From Glandiceps talaboti (taxonomy: Eukaryota > Hemichordata > Enteropneusta > Spengelidae), in assembly GCF_964340395.1 (NCBI RefSeq), contig NC_135552.1, forward strand, positions 27,547,181 to 27,557,180: a DNA stretch of 10,000 nt. The letters are read 5' to 3'. The notes under the pieces are model-generated. The model saw only the letters and a program-made list of their open reading frames with translations, was not told where the DNA came from and made no database searches. This document shows, one piece after another, positions 1 through 7,044 of this stretch; the first letter of the stretch is position 1, and the number at the start of each line of letters is the position of its first letter. Both the position numbers and the translations under genes were made by a program.

Positions 1-397
1 ATCTGTATTCCACATTTGTATTTATTGTTTGCATTGAACGAAGGAAACGACAATCTTCAGTTTATTCATTTATGTTGTTGATTGTATAATGCAATCATTT
101 GAGCATTGTATAATTTATGTTTATAAGAATGTAAAGTTGGAATAAAATACGAATTATTCCCTAACGTTCGAGGATCTCGGTACCTGATGTAAAGTGTTTG
201 TGGGGAGAATGAGATACAGAGCATTATATACTTTATCCACAGGGTCATAATGGTGTAACTCTGAGTTTCATGGTTTTGCGCTCTTCAGATGACTGGATAT
301 ATATGTCTTTGTTTTTGTGTGTGATTGGACACTTAAGTCACCTATAACACACATTTTATGACATGGACGTTTTTGAAAATTCAATTAATGAAAACTT
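1..397. other. No recognisable gene
   Basis: AT-rich sequence with no recognised coding exon, RNA gene or repeat. The minus-strand open frame at 66-248 is poor in protein-like content and has no splice support. Confidence 0.6.
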
Positions 398-418
398 CAT
401 TCTCTCTCTCACACACAG

Positions 419-562
419 GAGATGGATTCGACTGCTTCTTCAGTTACAAGAACTAGAACTGTGATTTTACTAGTAATTGCCTCGTTAAGTCTTCAATTAT
501 TTGCAAAGACTAGAATAGTTTTCCTGATGATATCTAGACTAGTGAATAACAATCCTGGATAA
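419..562 (+). CDS. Possible 5' coding exon or small ORF with signal-peptide-like segment
   Basis: A pyrimidine-rich tract ending in ctctcacacacag gives a strong acceptor (AG at 417-418). It is followed almost at once by GAGATGG, an ATG in good context at 422. The frame codes 46 residues to TAA at 560-562: a short polar start with T-R-T-R, then a hydrophobic run V-I-L-L-V-I-A-S-L-S-L-Q-L-F-A, then K-T-R and a second hydrophobic patch. This resembles a signal peptide or membrane anchor. If it is the first coding exon of a spliced gene, a donor is needed before the stop, and only weak ones are visible (for example CTA/GTGAAT near 540). The CAG/GTGGAT donor at 570 lies after the stop. No homologue is recognised, and the acceptor tract is itself a CT/CA microsatellite, which can mimic a splice site. 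Confidence 0.25.
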   Translation, partial: EMDSTASSVTRTRTVILLVIASLSLQLFAKTRIVFLMISRLVNNNPG

Positions 563-577
563 ATGTCAGGTGGATTA

Positions 578-612
578 AATGAATGAATGAATGAATGAAG
601 GAAGGAAGGAAG
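578..612. repeat. AATG/GAAG compound microsatellite
   Basis: About five AATG units (578-597) run into four GAAG units (597-612). The tract then degrades into aatcaagg-type repeats that border the 189 bp element at 628-816. Confidence 0.95.
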
Positions 613-627
613 AATCAAGGAATCAAG

Positions 628-816
628 TAGACTAAGATACGTCGTGACGTTTCGCCCTCACCGGCCTCCTCTTAGGGGTTGGCCGATGTGTGAGGGCACC
701 CCGTCACGGCGTACCTTACAGACTAAGATACGTCGTGACGTTTCGCCCTCACCGACCTCCTCTTAGGGGTTGGCCGATGTGTGAGGGCGCCCCGTCACGG
801 CGTACCTTACAGACTA
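628..816. mobile_element. 189 bp element: two tandem 91 bp hairpin units
   Basis: Two copies of a 91 bp unit (629-719 and 720-810) are followed by a further agacta (811-816). They differ at only two positions, in the spacer and in the right arm. In each unit a 30-base left arm (632-661 in unit 1) pairs with a right arm (690-719) at 23 of 30 positions in unit 1 and 24 in unit 2. The spacer itself begins cggcc and ends ggccg in unit 1. The whole insert is GC-richer than its AT-rich surroundings and is flanked by a 9-base direct repeat, ggaatcaag (619-627 and 817-825). It resembles a foldback or MITE insertion that has duplicated. The 9-base flank would suit a Mutator-like target duplication, but the local sequence is already repetitive. 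Confidence 0.75.
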
Positions 817-839
817 GGAATCAAGGAAGGATTCACATC

Positions 840-2590
840 AACAGGGAATCTATATATATATGATCAATTCCAGAATAAAATGATGCCAGAATTCATGTTA
901 CCGGTCCTAGTTGATTCATCAAAATGTAATCCAATTTAGATTTAGACGACGAATCCCGCTGTCTGACCGGAGTACAACTTTTAAAAGCCTGTATATATCA
1001 ATTTCACTAGAGCCACGGGATGAGAATCAAACAAACAGCCTCATTAAAATCGCAGTTCGTTTGAAATCATAGAATTTGCTACGTGGAAAATGTTAAGAGA
1101 AAAGATATGTAATTGACGATGGGAAATTTGATGATGTATACTGATGCCGACTAGTTTTGATATCGAAAACCGATGCAGTTGAAACATAACCCAATCCGTT
1201 ATAGGCAGATTTTATTACAAGCAAATATTTTGATAAATTACGCATAAATTATAACAAATAAGGGAGTGAAGTTATATTCCTACTGACAGGTCATTATCTC
1301 ATGTTAACGTTAATTCTCCACACACGCACATCGTATCAGCCGATTCCGTCACTGCCAGCCAACAGATAAGTGCAATGACTGATTCCGTCATCTTCGAAAA
1401 GCAATGTCTGTCTCGCAAAAGTATGAGATCAGTCTGTGATAAAGAAACGTCTGTACTCGGGTAGGCACTCTAGAGAGATTATCCAATATATATATATACA
1501 TCGACATCACGCGGAAACCTCAAATGCTATTTCATCAAATTGCAACCACTGTGACAAGTCAAGACAAATGTCGGACTTTTCTGCTGAATAAAATTGCAAT
1601 ATTTGTTCCTAGTGTACATAAGGTAATGTCCGTATAACATCGGTATCATACACTGCCATGTGATGGTTGGTGGGGGTGGGGCCTACAGACGAGTTACTGT
1701 AGAGTATTCGAATAATAAAATACATGTATATGTGGTGTTTGTGCATGCAACTGGTTATATGGCTATCCAAACGCGCCAACGTTTAGGTCTAGAAAAGTAA
1801 CCGTCTTCACATTTTAGAGGTTTGCCAAGTCCTATAGCAGTCGGCTTTACCTGAACAAGGACAGTTTTGTTACCATATAAATCAAAAGCAAAAACTGGTT
1901 GTTTTTTCGATTCACATCAAAACATTACCCATGATTGAGGCGTTGTCAAATTCGGCCATAATGATCTATTCAAAAAACTTGGATAGTGCCCAGTAGGTGG
2001 ATAGTATCTCAGCTGAGAAAGAGACAGTACATGCCTCACCAGTCACACTCCATAAATACAACATTCATGACACAAAAAATAAACATCAAAACAGACCATT
2101 TTCAAATATAACGATATATTGACTCATAAGTTCACTCAACTTCGTAACAAGAATTAATTTAGAGCCATTTCCTACGATACGCTTTGTCTGCAATCTGATA
2201 CCTCAATACAACAAAACAAATAGAACTTCAACGGAAATAAACCGACCTTCGACGGAATATCTCCGATTTCCGGCAAATAGAATGAATCTAATTATGAAGG
2301 AATGGAGGATGGAGGTCACAGCTCTTAGTTTTCATTTTGAATAGGACGTCAGCAATGTGCTTCTGTTAGATCAAACTGAGCTTACAGAGATAAGACTTTT
2401 AATTCCAACTTTATACATTGTATTTAAATCAGATCGTACATTTTACAACCATTGCCTAGGTGGAAAAAAATTCTACATTGTTATATCTTAAAATGTTTTA
2501 CTACACATTGTGCTGACAGTGAGCTATCATTATCGGTTAAATGTACAAGGATAACATGTGAAGGTAAACCCAAGTTGGCGCATTCATTCT
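840..2590. other. Long stretch with no recognisable gene
   Basis: No convincing exon, RNA gene or large repeat was seen. Minor items are short TA runs (about 850-862 and 1487-1499), a near-duplicate gattccgtca at about 1341 and 1382, and a G-rich string at 1665-1681 (GG-TT-GG-T-GGGGG-T-GGGG) that could form a two-layer G-quadruplex. It may be intergenic or intronic. Confidence 0.5.
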
Positions 2591-2602
2591 GAGATTTTTG
2601 AG

Positions 2603-2687
2603 AGTCAATTGACTATTAAAATGTAACAATTGCATTTGTCATTCTGATGTATTTGAGTCAAATGACTAAAATGTAACAATTGCATTT
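2603..2687. repeat. Short duplication, 50 bp period, with palindromic sites
   Basis: The 21 bases at 2617-2637 recur exactly at 2667-2687 (taaaatgtaacaattgcattt). Each copy is preceded by a related symmetric motif: AGTCAATTGACT, a perfect 12-base palindrome at 2603-2614, and TTTGAGTCAAA at 2652-2662, which contains an AP-1-like TGAGTCA. This is a two-copy local duplication with diverged left parts. Confidence 0.8.
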
Positions 2688-2689
2688 CA

Positions 2690-3281
2690 ATTTTTGTCAT
2701 GCCAAACGGAAATGTTAGATTTTTTGTCGAGCCAAGTGTTTTGTTTCAGGTTGCGTGATTTTCATTCTACAGTTGCTGTCTTTTAAAAGTGATATTTTTG
2801 GAGAACAGAAATTCTCAAATTTGGACACGTTTAATTATTTTATCATGGGGGCTATTAAATATTGTTCAATATTTTATAAATGGCAATCATATTTGGATTT
2901 CATAAAAATAAATTCATATAAAACAAAATAAAATAAAACTTTTTTTTCATTTTCTTTACATTTTTTCATTTCATTTTTGTAATAAAAAACTAAAAAGGGG
3001 TAGTGGCCTTATTTTCGTAAATACTCTATTGTAGGGAAATGAGCTCCAAATCAACTCTTGTTTAAAGACAAAGAAATTAATTTCAATGAAATTGGAATCT
3101 ATAAAATACAAGATCGTATCAAACGTATTATGTCAAATAAAGTATATTGTTTGTTTCTTTGGTGGCAATCTCCCGGCATCCTCGACTTCTTGAAGCTTGC
3201 ATCGGTTTTGAGCAACGTGTTATCTGAAGCGATATCAGTAAAAGAAAAATATATTGATTAGCGAGCCTTCAGTAAATTGCA
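2690..3281. other. AT-rich low-complexity stretch, no recognised gene
   Basis: The section contains A-rich and T-rich runs, for example aaacaaaataaaataaaac followed by T8 around 2921-2948. Two open frames on the plus strand (about 2718-2932 and 3043-3261) contain no recognised domain and no clear start. The second is mildly protein-like, but I do not call it a gene. Confidence 0.5.
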
Positions 3282-3282
3282 C

Positions 3283-3297
3283 GGGGGGGGGGGGGGG
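3283..3297. repeat. G15 homopolymer
   Basis: Fifteen G residues in a row, close to the self-complementary cgggcccgggc at 3306-3316. Homopolymers of this length are often miscounted in assemblies, so the exact length is uncertain. Confidence 0.9.
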
Positions 3298-3452
3298 CAG
3301 GAAATCGGGCCCGGGCTGTTGCTTTAAAAAATGACCCCATCACCAGTGCTAAAATGTGACATTCCCCCAATTTCCACCCCCATGTTGAAATTTAAATGCT
3401 GTCAGACATCGAAGTGGACAATTATCCCAGAATCAATGGTTAAAGGACTTAA

Positions 3453-3931
3453 TCCCACCGCTGCCACCACAATGAAAGTTTTAAAGGCATTGCTTATTTC
3501 CCAACTACTACCACCACAGGGAATTTGTGTGATGGTACTAATCACTGTGGGATCTGCATTTTCATTTCATTGGCCGAGCTGAAGGCCAGAATATTAACTC
3601 AAATACTAGATGGGCACACTCCTGACATTGTCGGGACCGAGGTTAACATCACAATATTATCCCCAATATTTTATCTAACTGTTCCCATTTTACTCCTGTG
3701 AGACCCGCTTCTCTCCTCACATTACAACTAACAATTCACTGAATGGTTGTCAGCAGTGATTTGATTGATATGGTCTAATGTGCAACCGTAATCCTAACCG
3801 ACGCGGCAGCAGTGGTATGTAGAACCGGTGACAGCGATGGGATGTGGAAACGGTGGCAGCGGTGGGATGCTAAATTCACAAAATAATGCAAAGTTAGACA
3901 ATAGTCAAAGTAACTAATGCGACTCTCATCC
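3453..3931 (+). mobile_element. Dispersed repeat, copy A, with inverted 16-mers
   Basis: Copy A shares an ordered series of sequence blocks with copy B at 5164-5573 in the same orientation. The blocks include a cactactaccaccacag-like start (3498-3519), gaatttgtgt, an agctgaagg block, the acaactnacaattnactg and tgatttgantgatatg blocks, a GGTGGCAGCGGTGGGAT-type cluster, and a caaagta...gcgacnctc end. Within copy A a 16-base sequence, tcccaccgctgccacc (3453-3468), is exactly inverted at 3852-3867. This suggests a non-autonomous element of about 415-480 bp. The 83-codon open frame at 3331-3582 crosses its left edge and is unlikely to be a gene. Confidence 0.65.
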
Positions 3932-3934
3932 CGG

Positions 3935-4290
3935 TTTGTAAAACGTGACTCCACCGAACAACACAGGTTTCGTGGGATACTCCTGTTTCCTCCTGCACTA
4001 ACACTGAACTTTCCTCCTGTTATTGGGTAGTATGCCTAGCTGTTGGATGGTGTATACAACGAGTAACACTGAAGTAAATCACTTATTCTATCTGTTATAC
4101 ACGTTTATAGCATTCATATTAAGTGTAAAAGTATACTGTTTCAAAAAATTGGTTTATTTACAAGCCTAGCATGTGACCTTTCTAGTATGGTCAATTAGCA
4201 AATGAAAGTACTTTTGCACTTGATATGGATGTGATGACCGACTGTGGTATATACAGAAACGCTTTACTTTGGTGTTATGGGTTGTAAATA
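3935..4290. other. Region downstream of the lectin gene, no recognised gene
   Basis: No exon or repeat was recognised apart from the possible minus-strand AATAAA at 4158-4153. It probably spans the end of the lectin 3' UTR and intergenic DNA. Confidence 0.45.
4153..4158 (-). terminator. Possible poly(A) signal for the lectin gene
   Basis: The minus strand reads AATAAA here, about 400 bases past the TAA stop at 4556. It would give a 3' UTR of about 0.4 kb containing the foldback element at 4292-4415. This holds only if the exon at 4658-4556 is the last one. The hexamer is common in AT-rich DNA, so position is the only support. Confidence 0.3.
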
Positions 4291-4291
4291 A

Positions 4292-4415
4292 ATTTGTTCT
4301 TCATTCAGCCGGAAAATACTCATGGCCTTCGAGTTTTGTCACAACTCGTCTATCAACGTGAAGAGACAAGGCCCCTTAGGTCACTCGTATTTTCCTTAGC
4401 TGAACGAAGAAAAAT
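4292..4415. mobile_element. Foldback (inverted-repeat) element of about 124 bp
   Basis: A left arm at 4292-4327 and a right arm at 4370-4415 are imperfect reverse complements. Exact blocks include ggaaaatac (4311-4319) against gtattttcc (4387-4395), and ttcagc against gctgaa. The spacer contains its own small hairpin, CGAGTT (4330-4335) with AACTCG (4343-4348). It has no coding capacity and is consistent with a MITE. It lies about 140-265 bases past the lectin stop codon, so it would sit in the lectin 3' UTR if the poly(A) signal at 4158-4153 is used. Confidence 0.65.
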
Positions 4416-4555
4416 ATTAGAGAATACTAAATCTTGGCATGTGTTCTGCACTTCTTTGAACTTGTAGGTAATACATGTGACGATGAAAGCAACCTATAGC
4501 AAATTCAAAACACATCTTAATGGTTCCAAATATACTTCTATCTCTTCAAAATTAC

Positions 4556-4658
4556 TTACTCAGTTTTGTCCGTCACGCAAATGAACTCTAACTTTTTACC
4601 ACATTTTCCCATCTTCCAGTTGTATTCAAGTTTTTTTAGACCCTTTTCTTTGTATGAC
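4556..4658 (-). CDS. C-type lectin-like domain gene, C-terminal exon
   Basis: This short exon completes the CTLD begun at 7019-6677. On the minus strand it follows a strong acceptor, a T-rich tract ending in atttctccag (AG at 4660-4659). Its first base completes the AG/G Arg codon left by the upstream exon. It encodes 33 residues ending in C-V-T-D-K-T-E, with W129, C134 and the final F140-I141-C142. The spacing W-K-M-G-K-C matches the family WND-x-x-C block, and F-I-C matches the usual last beta strand. C134 should pair with C111 and C142 with C30. The reading frame ends at TAA (4558-4556). The same bases form GA/GTAAGT, an ideal splice donor (GT at 4559-4558), so the exon could instead end at 4560 and continue into another exon. 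It is too short to show up in a simple ORF scan and was found by its motif and splice phase. Confidence 0.88.
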
Positions 4659-5163
4659 CTGGAGAAATAAAAAAACTAATTTTAAAGAGGTTCAGAAACA
4701 ATGTATGGTGAAAAGTGCATAGGATAGCAGACGACACCAAAAGGTAGCGACGGGAACTGTTTGATGATTGTGTCAATGCAAATTCAGCTACGAAACTGCC
4801 ATCATGCCATGGAAATTCTCCAGTAATCATAAACTGTCGTTGTGTGTTGTGCATTTGTGAGAGCACGCCTAATATTACCTACTAATTTGATTCCAAACTA
4901 GATACATTTGTACTTTATACATCGCACACTGTAGTCTACCTACATATTGTCTGTACTGTGTACTCGACTGGTTCACATACATGATACATTAAAACTAGTA
5001 TGCATGTACTCGCCTACATTGCACATATAAATAACCATGCAAGATAACAAAATGACTCGCGTCCAAGCATTTTACGATCGCGTTGGGTCATATATACAAC
5101 GGGGTACGACACCAGGGAACAGTAACCAATCGTGGACCCCAACATCGCACCTTTTGGGTGGTC

Positions 5164-5573
5164 TTTTTCCCACTACTACCACCACAGTGAATTTGTGTAC
5201 CGTGTTTGTATCTAATTGGCATAGCTGAAGGTCACAACTCCTTGAGAATAAAGGCATACTACCAACACTGGGATCAACATTTCCACTCCTCCACGTTATC
5301 ACAATATCGTACCACACTGTTTCGCCCTCACTCCCTTGTGTTCCACTTTTCTCCTTACACCACAACTGACAATTGATTCACTACATGGTTCTTAATTGAT
5401 TTGACTGATATGTTCTGATATTACAGTACAGTGGTGGCAGTGGTGGGATCAGGCAGCAGCGGATTGTGCCACACCAGTGACAGCGGTGGGATTTACTTTG
5501 CCCCAACAGAATAAAGCAAAAAATAAAGTAAAATTAGATAATACAATGGGCCAAAGTAAATTGCGACCCTCCC
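5164..5573 (+). mobile_element. Dispersed repeat, copy B, in lectin intron
   Basis: This is the second copy of the element at 3453-3931, in the same orientation. The best-matching blocks are cactactaccaccacag (about 5171-5187), gaatttgtgt, agctgaagg (5224-5232), acaactgacaatt with the following tgatttgactgatatg, and the trinucleotide-like units ggtggcagtggtggga (5433-5448) and agtgacagcggtggga (5476-5491). The right end, ttgcgaccctccc, leads to a C11 run at 5600-5610. The two overlapping open frames on opposite strands here (5037-5365) are explained by the repeat. Confidence 0.65.
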
Positions 5574-5599
5574 ATAATTACATTTTCTAAAATATGCAA

Positions 5600-5610
5600 C
5601 CCCCCCCCCC
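5600..5610. repeat. C11 homopolymer
   Basis: Eleven C residues just past copy B of the dispersed repeat. Similar C10 runs occur at 6650-6659 and 8936-8945 and a G9 run at 8425-8433, so long C or G runs are a trait of this genome. Confidence 0.9.
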
Positions 5611-5840
5611 AACGATTTGTAAAATATATAGAGAACAATCCAAAACATCGTTCAGAACATTTTAAACGTATCAATTCATACTTTGAATCTTTGATAAAAC
5701 CAATTGGCCATTAACGTTAATACCACATGGCAAAAGTGATATATGCTGACCTCAGTCTCTTAACATTAGTACCAAATTGCAGATTTTTTGAAATCAGCCA
5801 GTGAATCATAGTGAATGTATGTGTGCATTTGTAGCTATTT

Positions 5841-6023
5841 GACCTTAAAAGTCAAGGTCAAGGGTCAGAGTATCATTAGAAAGCTGTTGATTGGGAAACA
5901 TGAGTGTGTTTTCACTGCGAGAGGTCAAAATGAATGTTTACGACAGAAATGGTCGCCTTCAAGACATTACCGTGAAGGTAATAGAATGAAGTGACGTGTA
6001 CTTCGGTCCATTTATGTGATATC

Positions 6024-6024
<1 letters not shown>
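5841..6024 (+). mobile_element. Retroposon-like repeat unit 1
   Basis: This non-coding unit begins with gaccttaaaagtcaaggtca and shares ordered, diverged blocks with unit 2. These are the tcaaggtca block, an aaagct...gat..aacatgngtgt block, a caaaatg...ttnacnacanaaatggncgcc block, and an agaatgaagt-type end. Similarity is roughly two thirds by eye. It ends at the TA microsatellite. No reverse transcriptase or other protein is encoded, so it would be a SINE-like or truncated LINE-derived piece. Confidence 0.5.
5852..5860 (+). promoter_or_regulatory. TCAAGGTCA nuclear-receptor-type site in repeat unit 1
   Basis: TCAAGGTCA matches the extended half-site bound by ERR and NR5A/FTZ-F1 receptors. 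It overlaps AGGTCA-A-GGGTCA, a near-perfect DR1 arrangement, and is preceded by the inverted TGACCTT at 5840-5846. The match is to sequence only, and it lies in an intronic repeat. Confidence 0.3.

Positions 6025-6119
<95 letters not shown>
6025..6119. repeat. TA dinucleotide microsatellite, 95 bases
   Basis: An uninterrupted TA run of about 47 units between the two retroposon-like units. It creates the artificial Ile-Tyr repeat open frame seen on the minus strand, which is not a gene. It is likely to vary between individuals and can extrude as a hairpin. Confidence 0.98.
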
Positions 6120-6122
<3 letters not shown>

Positions 6123-6139
6123 TTTTAACAACGTAATGC

Positions 6140-6520
6140 CTATGTGACATTGAGGGTGAGGGTCAAGGTCAGTGTCATTTGTTAGACCTAAGTGACCAAT
6201 ATTTAGTTTTTGTACTCAATCATATCAAATAAAGCTTGCCATTGATAACATGGGTGTAGACACTGATATGAAGTTTATATGCTCGGCTTCCGATGTTACT
6301 GGGCAAAATGGGAATTTTTACAACAAAAATGGACGCCATTTTGAAAGTTATTGCGAGAGTCAAGAAATGAAGTAACATACATATGCACATGATATTTGAT
6401 GTTTACTGAAAGTTCGTTTGAAATTGGCCCATGCGTACTTGACATGGAGGTGGGCACGGACGGATAGGACAGGACCCAAAGTAATAGCCCCCTCGCGGCT
6501 TCGTCGTTAGGGGCCAAAAC
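6140..6520 (+). mobile_element. Retroposon-like repeat unit 2 with 3' hairpin
   Basis: A longer relative of the unit at 5841-6024, sharing the same ordered blocks. Its right part carries a ggcacggacggataggacaggac segment and then a small hairpin, with GCCCC (6487-6491) facing GGGGC (6510-6514). A GGAC-rich segment followed by a terminal hairpin resembles the 3' ends of short retroposons I recall from molluscs and other marine invertebrates. That comparison is from memory and unchecked. The 73-codon minus-strand frame over it (6517-6296) is not a lectin exon. Confidence 0.5.
6163..6171 (+). promoter_or_regulatory. TCAAGGTCA nuclear-receptor-type site in repeat unit 2
   Basis: The same nine bases recur at the equivalent place in the second unit, here as GGGTCA directly joined to AGGTCA. 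The motif therefore appears to be a conserved part of the repeat family. Confidence 0.3.
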
Positions 6521-6676
6521 TTTAACGTTTTTGTAACTGAGTAGTTGATATTGTTAAGAATGTATATCATAAGTGGATGAACAATGGAATTCCAATCGCT
6601 TTATATCGGAAGAGGGTGATGGCAAATCCGGCCAGTCCATCCAACGTGACCCCCCCCCCTCCCCAAAATTACATAC

Positions 6677-7019
6677 CTCATAAATGCACAGTCCTTTTTC
6701 CTTTTGTTCTTGTTCCCTTTAGTCCATTTCTTAAATCCCAATTCAGAGAAGATGTTAACATCGCCAGTCCAGACCAAGTTGCCCTCCTTTTCGATGTCAT
6801 TCAGTGCAATCCAAAATTTTCCTTCCACTTTTCCCTTTCTAAGTTTTTTAGTTGCCTCTTTGTACATATTTTCCGTGTATAACATAGCAAGCGTCCCTCC
6901 TGCACCGCTATCACCAGTAAACGTTCTTTTACAGTACAACTTTGCGTCGCTCCATGACATCTTTTCTTCGACGACAAAATATCTCTGATGACGTCCTTCC
7001 AATTCGATTACTACTGGTG
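6677..7019 (-). CDS. C-type lectin-like domain gene, main CTLD exon (partial gene)
   Basis: This exon encodes the first 115 residues of a CTLD, an extracellular fold used for binding sugars, proteins or surfaces. Numbering from the split Ala codon at its start, visible landmarks are: Y14-F15-V16; S22-W23-S24 followed by A26 and C30; W70-I71-A72-L73, the family WIGL core motif; W84-T85-G86-D87; W99; and D110-C111-A112. The acceptor on the minus strand is a pyrimidine-rich tract ending in acacaag (AG at 7021-7020). The donor is GAG/gtatgt (GT at 6676-6675). The exon starts in phase 1 and ends in phase 2, and the phase fits the exon at 4658-4556. The frame stays open a little upstream to about 7044, but that part reads as intron polypyrimidine tract, so I end the exon at 7019. 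The EPN/QPD calcium motif is absent: the aligned residues are N103-K104-N105. The signal peptide or anchor must lie further upstream. The family call is firm; the ligand is unknown. Confidence 0.92.
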
Positions 7020-7044
7020 CTTGTGTAAATACGAAAAAATACAA

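Larger units (their letters stand above)
4659..6676 (-). other. Lectin gene intron, phase 2, repeat-filled
   Basis: This 2018-base intron is inferred from the gtatgt donor at 6676 and the ctccag acceptor at 4659, between two exons that rebuild one CTLD. It holds a copy of a dispersed repeat (5164-5573), a C11 run (5600-5610), two diverged retroposon-like units (5841-6520), a 95-base TA microsatellite, and a C10 run close to the donor (6650-6659). From 4661 to about 5160 I see no repeat or RNA gene. An open frame just upstream of the acceptor (4866-4636, minus) has no exon support. cDNA would confirm the intron directly. Confidence 0.85.

Noticed and set aside
1665-1681. G-quadruplex-like string
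   Set aside because: Only a two-layer structure is possible and nothing nearby suggests a promoter or other role.
3043-3261. Plus-strand open frame of about 73 codons
   Set aside because: The peptide looks mildly protein-like, but there is no ATG near the start, no clear acceptor and no recognised family.
4636-4866. Minus-strand 76-codon frame running into the last lectin exon
   Set aside because: Its end overlaps the acceptor tract of that exon in a different frame. It has no start, donor or CTLD motif, so it is intronic.
5319-5331. gtttcgccctcac shared with the 91 bp hairpin units at 649-661
   Set aside because: Only 13 bases match, with no flanking similarity, so it is probably coincidence.
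5959-6150. Minus-strand frame encoding an Ile-Tyr repeat protein
   Set aside because: It is produced entirely by the TA microsatellite.
6577-6988. Two plus-strand open frames opposite the lectin exon
   Set aside because: They are antisense shadows of the CTLD exon, whose cysteines, WIGL motif and splice sites are on the minus strand.
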